In this document: positions 1 through 6,172 of the stretch, in pieces
Position numbering within the stretch: position 1 is the first letter of the stretch
Layout: each line of letters opens with the position of its first letter
Origin: Bacillota bacterium
GTDB taxonomy: Bacteria > Bacillota > Clostridia > Acetivibrionales > DTU013
Assembly: GCA_023409615.1 (NCBI GenBank)
Contig: JAEYRF010000148.1
Location: 1 to 6,177 of the forward strand
DNA: 6,177 nt
Direction: 5' to 3'
Notes under the pieces: model-generated
The model's database searches: none
The model's input: the letters and a program-made list of their open reading frames with translations, nothing else
What the model was told of the DNA's origin: nothing
Position numbers and translations under genes: made by a program

Positions 1-898
1 ACTTAAATATTCCGGCGGCAGTACCAAATGCATACCGTCCGGCTGAAACGCCGTAATCAAGGATATATAGATCAAGTACGTCTGAAAAATCACGCACCAG
101 TGAATTTCTCATAAGAAATTGCCTTTCAAAGCCTGTATTGATAAGATTGCCTATGCTCATAATCAGGATGACCATCACAGTAGGCATGATTCCGGGAATG
201 GTGATATGCCAGATTTTTTTAAAACGGGATGCACCATCTACCATGGCTGATTCATACAGATCCGGAGAAATTCCGGCAATCGCCGCAAGGAATATAATGG
301 AGTTCCAGCCCAACTCCTTCCATATATCAGCAAGTGTCACAACCCACCAGAAAAGTTCAGGTTTGGCCATGAACTGAATAGGTTCTTCAATGATGTTCAG
401 GCTGACAAGGATGTTATTGACAATGCCATTGTCCGTAGACAGAATTTTATTAAATATACTTGCCACTATGACCCATGACACAAAATGCGGCAAATATGAT
501 ATGGTCTGAACTGACTTCTTAAATTTCTCACCCTTGATCTCATTAATCAGAATGGCCAGTATAATCGGAAGTGTAAAGCCGAAGGCCAGTGATAAAAAGC
601 TCATTGCTAGTGTATTCCTCATGGCATTGTAAAATAAATCGTCCTTGAACATCGAAATAAAAAACTTCAAGCCGACCCATTTCTGCTCAAAGAAGCCTTT
701 ACCCGGCATATACTGCTGAAAGGCCATCGTCCAGCCCCAAAGCGGCAGGTATTTAAAAATGAATAACCAGACTAAAAAAGGAAATGACATAAACACCAGA
801 TATTTCTGATTTTTTATCTTTTTCCAACTGAGCCCGTCTCTTCCAAGTTGCGGCTGCAATACATTTTCCTTAATACTGCTGCGAACCGGCTGCTGCAT
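1..898 (-). CDS. LplB-type ABC sugar transporter permease, C-terminus cut by window edge
   Basis: This is an inner-membrane subunit of a carbohydrate ABC importer. I translated it by hand: 299 codons are open from ATG at 898 to the edge, with no stop. The sequence shows a cytoplasmic N-terminus, a first membrane segment near residues 33-50, further segments near 95-120, 135-150 and 184-208, and a family-typical YLPHFVSW stretch at 135-142. The EAA loop that docks on the ATPase lies near 216-239 (E216, G222, then ITIPGIMP). Family members usually run about 300-325 residues, so roughly the last 25-35 are missing here. The start is supported by a GGGGG ribosome binding site at 906-910, seven bases upstream. 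It follows the response regulator gene by 116 bases in the same direction, typical of YesMN-controlled uptake loci, where a YtcP-type permease and a lipoprotein binding protein usually come next. LplB is a family label; the substrate is unknown. Confidence 0.93.
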   Translation of the reverse strand, partial: MQQPVRSSIKENVLQPQLGRDGLSWKKIKNQKYLVFMSFPFLVWLFIFKYLPLWGWTMAFQQYMPGKGFFEQKWVGLKFFISMFKDDLFYNAMRNTLAMSFLSLAFGFTLPIILAILINEIKGEKFKKSVQTISYLPHFVSWVIVASIFNKILSTDNGIVNNILVSLNIIEEPIQFMAKPELFWWVVTLADIWKELGWNSIIFLAAIAGISPDLYESAMVDGASRFKKIWHITIPGIMPTVMVILIMSIGNLINTGFERQFLMRNSLVRDFSDVLDLYILDYGVSAGRYAFGTAAGIFK

Positions 899-905
899 TG
901 ATATA

Positions 906-910
906 CCCCC
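906..910 (-). promoter_or_regulatory. Ribosome binding site of the permease gene
   Basis: The minus strand reads TTGGGGGTATATCA before the ATG at 898. The run of five G lies seven bases from the start. It is an unusual Shine-Dalgarno (GGGGG rather than GGAGG) but well placed, and it decides this start over internal methionines. Confidence 0.6.
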
Positions 911-962
911 AATAAATAGACATCCGCCACAATCAGTATATCAAGAGAAATTCTTTATTCAC

Positions 963-990
963 ACTGTAAATATCCTATCGATTTTACTGT
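963..990. repeat. Imperfect inverted repeat between regulator and permease genes
   Basis: On the plus strand ACTGTAAA (963-970) faces TTTACTGT (983-990) across 12 bases, and seven of eight positions are complementary. The arm centres are 20 bases apart, about two helical turns, which suits a dimeric DNA-binding protein. It lies in the 116-base gap before the transporter gene, where a site for the upstream AraC-type regulator could sit. No strong -35/-10 pair is visible in this gap, so the permease may be read through from the kinase-regulator transcript. No clear terminator follows the regulator gene. The functional role is inference. Confidence 0.3.
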
Positions 991-1014
991 ATAAATCAGA
1001 CATATATGCAGTCA

Positions 1015-2571
1015 CTATTTTTCAAGCCGAGCTTTAAAAGCAGATGGAGATGCTCCGGTATATTTTTTGAATTTTCTATAGAAGTAATCAATATCGCAAA
1101 TCCCGACTTTTTCGACCACCTGGTATACTTTTAATCCCTGAGATAATAACTGCTTTGCTTTTTCGATTCTGACATGATCCAGATAAGTATTGAAATACAT
1201 CCCTGTTTTAGATTTAAACAATTTCCCGAGATAATTGCAGTTGTAATTAAACATGGCAGCCAAATTCTCCAGTTTGATCTCACCAGAGTAATTTTTATCA
1301 ATATAGTCCAATATCTTTATCATCGTGTTCTTCGCGCCTAGACTGCCAAGCTCCTCCGACAAGATCAGAATCTTGTATTTCAAATAGCCGTGCAGCTCCT
1401 GAAGACTTGTCTTTTTTCCAATTTCATCTAATACTTCCCTGCTGTTGCTAGTATGTTTTTTTACTATCTCATCTGCTCCCTCAAGATGGTTAATTATCAT
1501 AAGATAGAGACCTGTATAGTTAATTTTGATTGTCTCTTCCTCTAATCTCGCATTTAGAAAGCAATCTCTCATATCCTCCAGCAGATTATTGATCAACCCT
1601 GAATTGTTGACAAATATGGCATCTTGCAAGTCTTTTGCCAACTTTTCCAGGTAGATTTGGTTAACGACCTCAGAATCAGCCTTATAGCAGATGTTATCAT
1701 CACCGTTGCCGATAATGATCTGGTTTTGGCCGTACAGAAACTTCTTTTCAAATAGTCTGTAGGCTTCACTATATGATTCGAGCAGCATATCAAGTGAAGT
1801 CACCGGTTTACCCACAGAAACAGTTACCATGATCTGACAATGTTCCTTCACTGAATGCTGCAAGGTTTTAAGCACATGCGGCAGTGATATATCACATAAT
1901 TCTCTGAACAAAATGCCGATATATCCGTCAATATCAAAAACAAAACCATATGAGTTCTTCGAGACAATTTCCTCGACACTCTCCCTGATGCACTTTTTTA
2001 GCTTCATATCCAGCGTGTATTCTTTTCCTGCGCCTATCAACCCCACCCTGTAACGCTGCCATGGGAAGTCCAGCTGATATTGCATTATGTACTTTTCAAC
2101 CATTGAATCATTAATTGTCCGGGTGACGAAACCTTCAAGGATCTTATCCCTTGAAAGAAGAATACTGGCATTAATCCCGAGCCTTGCCTCATTTTCACTA
2201 TCTATCCTTCTTTTAATTTTTTCCAATACCTCGATAAGATCATCCTGCTCTACGGGTTTTAGAATGTAGGAATCAGCTCCAAGCTCAACGAATTTCTGTG
2301 CATATGTAAAGTCGGAGTAAGCCGTTAAGACAATCACTCTGCATTTATCTTTCTGCGCCTTTAATTGCTCAACCATATTAATGCCGTTCATTACAGGCAT
2401 TTTAATATCTACAATTGCCAGATCGGGGCTATGTTCCCGAACCTTTTGCAGCCCTTCTTTGCCATTGGCAGCCGTATCACAGACCTCAAACCCGTATTCT
2501 GCCCAGTTAATTATTGTTTTCAAGCCTTCGCGTATGATTGACTCATCGTCTACAATTAGCACCTTCAGCAT
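1015..2571 (-). CDS. AraC-type response regulator (YesN family)
   Basis: This is a cytoplasmic transcription factor of 518 residues, the partner of the kinase just upstream. The receiver domain spans about residues 2-120 and keeps the key positions: acidic pair D8-D9, phosphoacceptor D55 in LAIVDIKMP, T83 and K105 in ILKP. A middle region of about 290 residues (125-410) resembles the poorly conserved linker of YesN-type proteins. The C-terminal AraC DNA-binding domain spans about 416-515. It has two helix-turn-helix units (near 432-457 and 481-508) and ends in the usual YFYRKFKKYTGASPSAF pattern. The length is normal for the group. Its ATG lies 4 bases after the kinase stop, and its ribosome binding site (GAGAAGGA) lies inside the end of the kinase gene, so translation is probably coupled. 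Known relatives activate neighbouring sugar-uptake or polysaccharide-use genes, and the adjacent permease is the obvious candidate target. Regulation of that target is inferred. Confidence 0.95.
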   Translation of the reverse strand: MLKVLIVDDESIIREGLKTIINWAEYGFEVCDTAANGKEGLQKVREHSPDLAIVDIKMPVMNGINMVEQLKAQKDKCRVIVLTAYSDFTYAQKFVELGADSYILKPVEQDDLIEVLEKIKRRIDSENEARLGINASILLSRDKILEGFVTRTINDSMVEKYIMQYQLDFPWQRYRVGLIGAGKEYTLDMKLKKCIRESVEEIVSKNSYGFVFDIDGYIGILFRELCDISLPHVLKTLQHSVKEHCQIMVTVSVGKPVTSLDMLLESYSEAYRLFEKKFLYGQNQIIIGNGDDNICYKADSEVVNQIYLEKLAKDLQDAIFVNNSGLINNLLEDMRDCFLNARLEEETIKINYTGLYLMIINHLEGADEIVKKHTSNSREVLDEIGKKTSLQELHGYLKYKILILSEELGSLGAKNTMIKILDYIDKNYSGEIKLENLAAMFNYNCNYLGKLFKSKTGMYFNTYLDHVRIEKAKQLLSQGLKVYQVVEKVGICDIDYFYRKFKKYTGASPSAFKARLEK

Positions 2572-2575
2572 AATC

Positions 2576-4363
2576 TCATCCTTCTCCCGGCAGCATTATA
2601 TCTATTTTTGTACCACCGTTCTTTTGGCTATATATCCGCAGTCCATATTCTTCTCCGTAGAATAGTTTCAGTCTTTGATGGATATTCCTCAGACCGACTC
2701 TTTTACCCGGATTGTCCTCCATATCGTCAAGTGAATCAAGCACTTCCTGTAATTTTTCATTCGTCATTCCTTCTCCATCGTCTTGAACAGAAATGAAAAG
2801 GTAGAGATTCTTTCTATACATACGAACGGATACATGGCCTTCGCCTTCCTTAAACTCCAAACCATGCACAATGGCGTTCTCAACAAGAGGCTGGATCGTA
2901 AGCGGAAGAATCTTGACTTTCTTAATCTCTTCATCTTCAAAAAAGATATCGTAATTAATTCTATTTCCATATCGGAATCTCTGAATTTCAAGATAACACT
3001 GAACCAATTCAACTTCCGATTCTACTGTAATCATCTCACTGCCTATTTCAAGATTCCTGCGCATAATCCTTCCAAGCAGCTTTACGATCTCCGCCAATTC
3101 CTTCTGACCATTTACATGTGCCTTCATTCTAATTGTTTCAAGGGTATTGAAAAGAAAATGGGGATTAATCTGATTTGCCAGCAGCTCCAGCTTAATTTCC
3201 TTCTGTCTGATCGCCAGTTTATCCTTTTGAGCTTTTGTGACATATACCTCCTGAACAAGATCTCTGATGCTGTTGGCCATTAAGTTCATATCAGTGAAAA
3301 GTTGGCCTATCTCGTCCTCTCCTGTAATGACAGGAGTAATATCGAAGTTGCCAAGTGCAACCTTATGCATATCCCTGCTAAGTATTCTGATCCTTTTACT
3401 GATGGCATTTGAAAAAATCAATATCAATACAAAGGCAAGAAGCAGGCTAATAGTCATAATGCCTGCGACCAATAAAGCTGAACTGTTTGCCTGTTCTTCG
3501 ATCACACTAACGGGTACAATGGAAATGATTTTGTAGGATCCATTATACACACTGGGATCGAATCTCTTTATAATAGCCTTTGCGGGTTTATTCATATAAT
3601 CAATATCAACAGTACCTTCATCTACCCCGTATATTACAGACAGCCCGGTGTCCACAAGATTCTTGCCTAGCAGTCTTCTGTCCGCAGCAGAAAAAATATG
3701 TCCGAGATCATCTACAAAAAAGGTATCATAGGGTTCAGATCTCACAAGTGAATTCAGATAATCCTCATTGATACTAATGATTAGTACCCCTAACTTCTTG
3801 TAGCTGGCAAGTGACCTTACGACTCTAGTCAAGCACATGTTGAAACTTTTTCCGGTTGCGTTCGGTAAATACTGCCAGCATATACGTCCGTCCGCTCTGC
3901 TGATTTTGTTGTACCAATCGGTTTTCACCACATCCGGGGTCAATTTCATAATCTGTCCGCTTTCAAGCAGGGATGGATTGTCGGAATATATTCTGATGTC
4001 CCTTATTTCACTGCTGTACAGATTGATGATGTTTTTAAATTCATTATATTGGAAATAGGTGTCAAAAACCTCCTGAGTACTTCTGTAATCTGCAAGCAGC
4101 AGATCCTCCAGTTCCTGATCCATCTGCATTTTATATGAAATATCCATCAGGAGCTTCATGACCTCGTTAAGTCTGGAATATGTCCGGTCAACGTTAACCG
4201 TGGCCTCACGCATTGCACTTTCCACAATAGTTGACCTCATAGAGTAATTGAAAATAAAACCAACTAGAAGTACCGGAATAAATACAACAAGCATATAAGA
4301 GAACAATAGCTTATTCCCTATTCTCATATTATTAATTTTCGTATAAAGACGAGATTTGCTCAT
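2576..4363 (-). CDS. Membrane sensor histidine kinase (YesM/LytS type)
   Basis: This sensor kinase of 595 residues phosphorylates the regulator encoded directly after it. A short cytoplasmic N-terminus is followed by a membrane segment near 19-40. A large extracellular sensor region at about 41-293 fits the double-Cache type found in this family, and a second membrane segment lies near 295-320. A HAMP linker follows at about 317-370. The His_kinase domain has the NPHFLFN motif with phosphoacceptor H402. The ATPase domain shows the N box QPLVENAIVHG (N496), the G1 motif DDGEGM (528-533) and the G2 motif GKRVGLRN (553-560), ending in GGTKIDI. All catalytic motifs look intact and the length is normal. 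Start at 4363 is supported by an AGGAG site nine bases upstream and a promoter about 45 bases upstream. The ligand is unknown; the adjacent sugar permease suggests an extracellular carbohydrate or a related wall or plant glycan signal. Confidence 0.95.
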   Translation of the reverse strand: MSKSRLYTKINNMRIGNKLLFSYMLVVFIPVLLVGFIFNYSMRSTIVESAMREATVNVDRTYSRLNEVMKLLMDISYKMQMDQELEDLLLADYRSTQEVFDTYFQYNEFKNIINLYSSEIRDIRIYSDNPSLLESGQIMKLTPDVVKTDWYNKISRADGRICWQYLPNATGKSFNMCLTRVVRSLASYKKLGVLIISINEDYLNSLVRSEPYDTFFVDDLGHIFSAADRRLLGKNLVDTGLSVIYGVDEGTVDIDYMNKPAKAIIKRFDPSVYNGSYKIISIVPVSVIEEQANSSALLVAGIMTISLLLAFVLILIFSNAISKRIRILSRDMHKVALGNFDITPVITGEDEIGQLFTDMNLMANSIRDLVQEVYVTKAQKDKLAIRQKEIKLELLANQINPHFLFNTLETIRMKAHVNGQKELAEIVKLLGRIMRRNLEIGSEMITVESEVELVQCYLEIQRFRYGNRINYDIFFEDEEIKKVKILPLTIQPLVENAIVHGLEFKEGEGHVSVRMYRKNLYLFISVQDDGEGMTNEKLQEVLDSLDDMEDNPGKRVGLRNIHQRLKLFYGEEYGLRIYSQKNGGTKIDIMLPGEG

Positions 4364-4372
4364 TCTAATTTA

Positions 4373-4377
4373 CTCCT
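4373..4377 (-). promoter_or_regulatory. Ribosome binding site of the kinase gene
   Basis: The minus strand reads GCAGGAGTAAATTAGA before the ATG at 4363. AGGAG is nine bases from the start and fixes it as the initiation codon. Confidence 0.75.
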
Positions 4378-4408
4378 GCGGTAAAATGAACTATAAATAG
4401 ACATTGAC

Positions 4409-4437
4409 ATTTTATCACATTAGCAGAAAAAAAGTAA
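4409..4437 (-). promoter_or_regulatory. Candidate sigma-A promoter for the kinase-regulator operon
   Basis: On the minus strand a -35 of TTACTT (4437-4432) is separated by exactly 17 bases from a -10 of TAAAAT (4414-4409). The -10 is preceded by TG plus one base, an extended -10. The predicted start near 4402 gives a leader of about 40 bases to the kinase ATG, with the ribosome binding site near its end. No operator-like repeat overlaps it. This is a match to the housekeeping consensus by eye. Confidence 0.6.
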
Positions 4438-4467
4438 TCATGCGTAATTTATCATATGAATTGACAA

Positions 4468-4505
4468 GGCAGATGAATGAACGTGGAAAAATTCATTCGT
4501 CTGCC
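4468..4505 (-). terminator. Strong hairpin after the wall hydrolase gene, terminator-like
   Basis: On the plus strand GGCAGATGAATGAA (4468-4481) and TTCATTCGTCTGCC (4492-4505) form a 14-bp stem around a 10-base loop. Thirteen pairs are Watson-Crick; the odd one is U-G in plus-strand RNA and C-A in minus-strand RNA. It lies 37 bases after the hydrolase stop and 31 bases before the kinase promoter, where a terminator is expected. Neither side has a run of T, so it may stabilise the 3' end, or terminate with help from a factor, rather than act as a classic intrinsic terminator. Confidence 0.45.
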
Positions 4506-4542
4506 CTGCTTGATACTTGTTTGACACATTAGGTGTTTTGAT

Positions 4543-5247
4543 TTATTTAAGGACTCTTCTGGCTGTCATATAAGACTTGGAGTAGAAACCGGAGCTTAAG
4601 CTGGAAGTTACCACACCATGATGACTGGATGATGAGTGGATGAATTTCCCACTGCCTGTATAGATACCAACATGGTTAATACGGTTTTTCCCTCCATTGG
4701 TATCAAAAAACACAAGATCCCCGGGCTTTAAATTTTCTTTTTTTACATATGTACCATTCTTGGCCTGGCTTCTTGAAGTCCTGCTTAGAGCAATGTTAAA
4801 CTTATTGAAAACATATTTTACATAGCCGGAACAATCAAATCCTTTCGTAGTCGTGCCACCCCACCTGTACTTCGTACCGATAAACTTACGCGCGTAGTCG
4901 ATAATGCTTGGTGCTGATCGTGATGACGTTTTGTATGCTGTTGTTTCTCTGTTCAAGAGGCTTTCAATTTTTCCAAGTGTTAGCTTACCGGCAATACCAT
5001 CTTGCTCCAAACCGGTTTTTGCCTGAAACTTGATGACTGCCTCTTTCGTAATCTCACCGAAATACCCTGTTGGAGCAATGTCCATAAACCCCAGCGCCTT
5101 CAGATCCTTCTGAAGCTGTGATACCGAATCTCCTCGCATGTTATACTTTAGCGTTATGCTTGAACTCGCGGAAACCGTTTGGATGGAAACAATCAATAAC
5201 AGGAGAAGTACAGCAAATGAAGCAATAAATTTACTCTTTTGTAACAT
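4543..5247 (-). CDS. Secreted NlpC/P60 peptidoglycan hydrolase with PG_binding_1 domain
   Basis: This is an exported cell-wall endopeptidase of 234 residues. NlpC/P60 enzymes typically cut the peptide stems of peptidoglycan, often between D-gamma-glutamyl and the diamino acid. The N-terminus is a clear signal peptide (K-rich start, hydrophobic run at 11-20, likely cleavage after VSA at about 27). A PG_binding_1 domain follows at about 31-98 (MRGDSVSQLQKDLKALGF, then GYFGEITKEAVIKFQ). The NlpC/P60 domain at about 114-233 keeps catalytic C139 (FDCSGY), H192 (INHVGIY) and a third polar residue, probably H204 (FIHSSS). I chose the ATG at 5247 because AGAGGAGGA lies seven bases upstream and the signal peptide starts there. 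An in-frame ATG at 5346 would add 33 non-signal-like residues and run through the leader. The gene seems to stand alone, behind a riboswitch-like leader, as is common for wall hydrolases. Confidence 0.94.
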   Translation of the reverse strand: MLQKSKFIASFAVLLLLLIVSIQTVSASSSITLKYNMRGDSVSQLQKDLKALGFMDIAPTGYFGEITKEAVIKFQAKTGLEQDGIAGKLTLGKIESLLNRETTAYKTSSRSAPSIIDYARKFIGTKYRWGGTTTKGFDCSGYVKYVFNKFNIALSRTSRSQAKNGTYVKKENLKPGDLVFFDTNGGKNRINHVGIYTGSGKFIHSSSSHHGVVTSSLSSGFYSKSYMTARRVLK

Positions 5248-5254
5248 AACAATA

Positions 5255-5263
5255 TCCTCCTCT
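5255..5263 (-). promoter_or_regulatory. Ribosome binding site that sets the hydrolase start
   Basis: The minus strand reads AGAGGAGGA followed by TATTGTT and ATG. This near-perfect Shine-Dalgarno at seven bases is the main reason to prefer the start at 5247 over the longer in-frame start at 5346. Confidence 0.88.
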
Positions 5264-5283
5264 TTTTTTGATGCCTGCGAGTG

Positions 5284-5310
5284 AAAAAGATGGAGTTTGT
5301 TCATCTTTTT
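5284..5310 (-). terminator. Leader hairpin with T run, possible riboswitch-controlled terminator
   Basis: In the minus-strand RNA AAAAAGATG (5310-5302) pairs perfectly with CATCTTTTT (5292-5284) around a nine-base loop. The second arm ends in five T. It lies between the aptamer-like region and the ribosome binding site, where the terminator of a transcriptional riboswitch would be. The stem has only two G-C pairs, so it would be a weak terminator by itself. Confidence 0.35.
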
Positions 5311-5319
5311 ACATACATT

Positions 5320-5376
5320 TATAAGCTGCACAGACCTATGTTTCAAAGCTGCAAATAATAATCTGTATAGCTTATA
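5320..5376 (-). repeat. Long leader hairpin, 15-base arms
   Basis: Arms at 5362-5376 and 5320-5334 can pair over 15 positions in the minus-strand RNA: 13 Watson-Crick pairs, one G-U and one A-C mismatch, closing a 27-base loop. The outer eight pairs (TATAAGCT with AGCTTATA) are perfect. It starts only a few bases after the conserved-looking CCCGTCA of the aptamer-like region. It may be part of the expression platform or may replace the usual 3' closing strand of the aptamer. No T run follows, so it is not itself a terminator. Confidence 0.45.
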
Positions 5377-5380
5377 TTAT

Positions 5381-5480
5381 TGACGGGTTAGGTAAAAGAG
5401 TATACCCTGCCATATCTATAGCTTCACCCAAAATAGCATGCACCTCGCCCTTCATGGCTGAAGGTTTAGCACGTTTTTAA
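5381..5480 (-). ncRNA. Riboswitch-like leader, candidate ydaO-type (cyclic di-AMP)
   Basis: The minus-strand RNA folds in the order expected for the ydaO family. GCTAAACC leads into a CCTTCA/TGAAGG hairpin (5464-5449), then GGCGAGG. TTTTGGGTGAA follows, whose GGGT (5429-5426) pairs with ACCC (5388-5385). The enclosed part holds a GCTAT/ATGGC hairpin (5422-5409) and a GGTA/TACC hairpin (5406-5391), and ends in CCCGTCA. From memory, ydaO aptamers contain GGGGUGAAU, then AGGGU, then CCCGUCAGCUAAC, and they often precede wall hydrolases, where ligand binding usually turns expression off. The family's GGGGAACC core and the final GCTAAC...GGC segment are not seen, so this may be a diverged or incomplete member, or another class. 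Confidence 0.5.
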
Positions 5481-5481
5481 G

Positions 5482-5501
5482 TTTACCATAATGATGGTAA
5501 A
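5482..5501. repeat. Perfect inverted repeat at the hydrolase promoter, possible operator
   Basis: TTTACCAT (5482-5489) and ATGGTAAA (5494-5501) are exact reverse complements separated by four bases. The element touches the candidate -10 and would cover the predicted transcription start near 5493, the usual place for a repressor site. It could instead form a small hairpin at the 5' end of the leader RNA. I do not recognise it as the site of a known regulator. Confidence 0.5.
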
Positions 5502-5525
5502 TATAAAACCTATAATGTTTGACAA
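5500..5525 (-). promoter_or_regulatory. Weak candidate promoter of the hydrolase leader
   Basis: On the minus strand TTGTCA (5525-5520) matches the -35 consensus in five of six bases and TATATT (5505-5500) matches the -10 in five of six. The spacing is only 14 bases, shorter than the usual 16-18. A start near 5493 would put about 20 bases before the aptamer-like region, which is a sensible arrangement. The short spacer suggests either a regulated promoter or a slightly misplaced call. Confidence 0.35.
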
Positions 5526-5533
5526 GAGAATTA

Positions 5534-5559
5534 AAGATATGTTTAGAAAATCATATCTT
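5534..5559 (-). terminator. AT-rich hairpin after the acetyltransferase gene, possible terminator
   Basis: In the minus-strand RNA AAGATATG (5559-5552) pairs perfectly with CATATCTT (5541-5534) around a 10-base loop, and TTTAATT overlaps and follows the second arm. It lies 83 bases after the acetyltransferase stop and just before the hydrolase promoter. Only two of eight pairs are G-C and the T run is short, so termination would be weak. The DNA between it and the stop (5560-5642) is AT-rich and shows nothing else convincing. Confidence 0.35.
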
Positions 5560-5642
5560 CTGCATTATGTTAACTAATATAATTAACGTATCATATAATA
5601 GACGGTTGTGATTTAGAGAATGCTCCATTTAAATAAGCAGTT

Positions 5643-6152
5643 TCAGTCAGCCAAAATTTTCTCAAAAGCTATCCTTTCGCTGTGATCCTCCAAGTATATA
5701 ATACCGCAGTATTGAAACCCGTTTTTCATCAACATCCTCTGCATCGATCTGTTCTTTCTGTGGGTATCTACCCTGATACTGCGAACATCTCTGGAATGGC
5801 ACATTTTAACAACATACCCGATTATCACGGATGCCAGACCGGAGCCCTTACATTGTTCATCAACGGCGATCCTGTGGATAGTCGCATATTCCTTGTCACT
5901 GACCCACTCACCCTCATATATCCTGTTGTAGGTTTTTTCACCATCAAACGTAACCGCAACAGTGCCTGTGATAATATCATCTTTCAACAGGACATATCCA
6001 TGGCCTTTTTGGACATCATCCACAATAGTATCTTTGTTCGGATATTCATTCTGCCACTGATTGATCCCATGCTCCCTTAAATAATTCTTTGCCTGACCAA
6101 TGATTAACAGAACTGTATCAATATCTTCAAAACCTGTCCTTCGAAGCTCCAT
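5643..6152 (-). CDS. GNAT-family N-acetyltransferase
   Basis: This is a predicted cytoplasmic acetyltransferase of 169 residues that would move an acetyl group from acetyl-CoA to an amine. The single GNAT domain fills the protein, a normal length for the family. Motif A is clear at about 92-114: IHRIAVDEQCKGSGLASVII carries the Q-x-x-G-x-G pyrophosphate-binding loop at Q100, G103 and G105. A motif B-like end follows (NRSMQRMLMKNGFQYCGIIYL, 134-154), typical of the RimI-like side of the family. The start at 6152 is preceded by GAGGAA seven bases away. An in-frame GTG at 6167 would add five residues but overlaps the AAGGAG just upstream, so it is less likely. The substrate cannot be told; protein N-termini, small amines and antibiotics are all used by relatives. 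It has no visible link to the downstream genes, from which it is separated by about 395 bases. Confidence 0.9.
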   Translation of the reverse strand: MELRRTGFEDIDTVLLIIGQAKNYLREHGINQWQNEYPNKDTIVDDVQKGHGYVLLKDDIITGTVAVTFDGEKTYNRIYEGEWVSDKEYATIHRIAVDEQCKGSGLASVIIGYVVKMCHSRDVRSIRVDTHRKNRSMQRMLMKNGFQYCGIIYLEDHSERIAFEKILAD

Positions 6153-6159
6153 CCTTTTA

Positions 6160-6172
6160 TTCCTCACTCCTT
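6160..6172 (-). promoter_or_regulatory. Ribosome binding region of the acetyltransferase gene
   Basis: The minus strand reads AAGGAGTGAGGAA and then TAAAAGG before the ATG at 6152. Two overlapping purine-rich sites are present; GAGGAA is at the better distance (seven bases) and favours the ATG over the GTG at 6167, which lies inside this region. Confidence 0.6.

Noticed and set aside
138..377. Plus-strand open frame of 79 codons
   Set aside because: It lies wholly inside the minus-strand permease gene, which has clear family motifs through this stretch. It has no ribosome binding site or recognisable domain.
899..1014. Housekeeping promoter for the permease gene
   Set aside because: TTGATA and TTTACA strings are present on the minus strand, but none has a good -10 at 16-18 bases, so I do not annotate one.
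2783..3283. Plus-strand open frame of 166 codons
   Set aside because: It is antisense to the kinase catalytic region, where the minus frame carries the intact H, N, G1 and G2 motifs. The plus-strand product has no recognisable features.
5248..5346. Longer start of the hydrolase at 5346 (33 extra residues)
   Set aside because: The extra stretch overlaps both leader hairpins, has no good ribosome binding site and would bury the signal peptide. The ATG at 5247 has a near-perfect site seven bases upstream.
5381..5480. Cyclic di-GMP or cobalamin riboswitch
   Set aside because: The conserved strings I would expect for those classes (for example GGCAAACC and GCAAAG for cyclic di-GMP-I, or the cobalamin GCCACTG core) are absent. 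The GGGTGAA...CCCGTCA arrangement fits ydaO better.
5682..6080. Plus-strand open frame of 132 codons
   Set aside because: It is antisense to the acetyltransferase, whose motif A and motif B are intact on the minus strand. Nothing in the plus product is recognisable.
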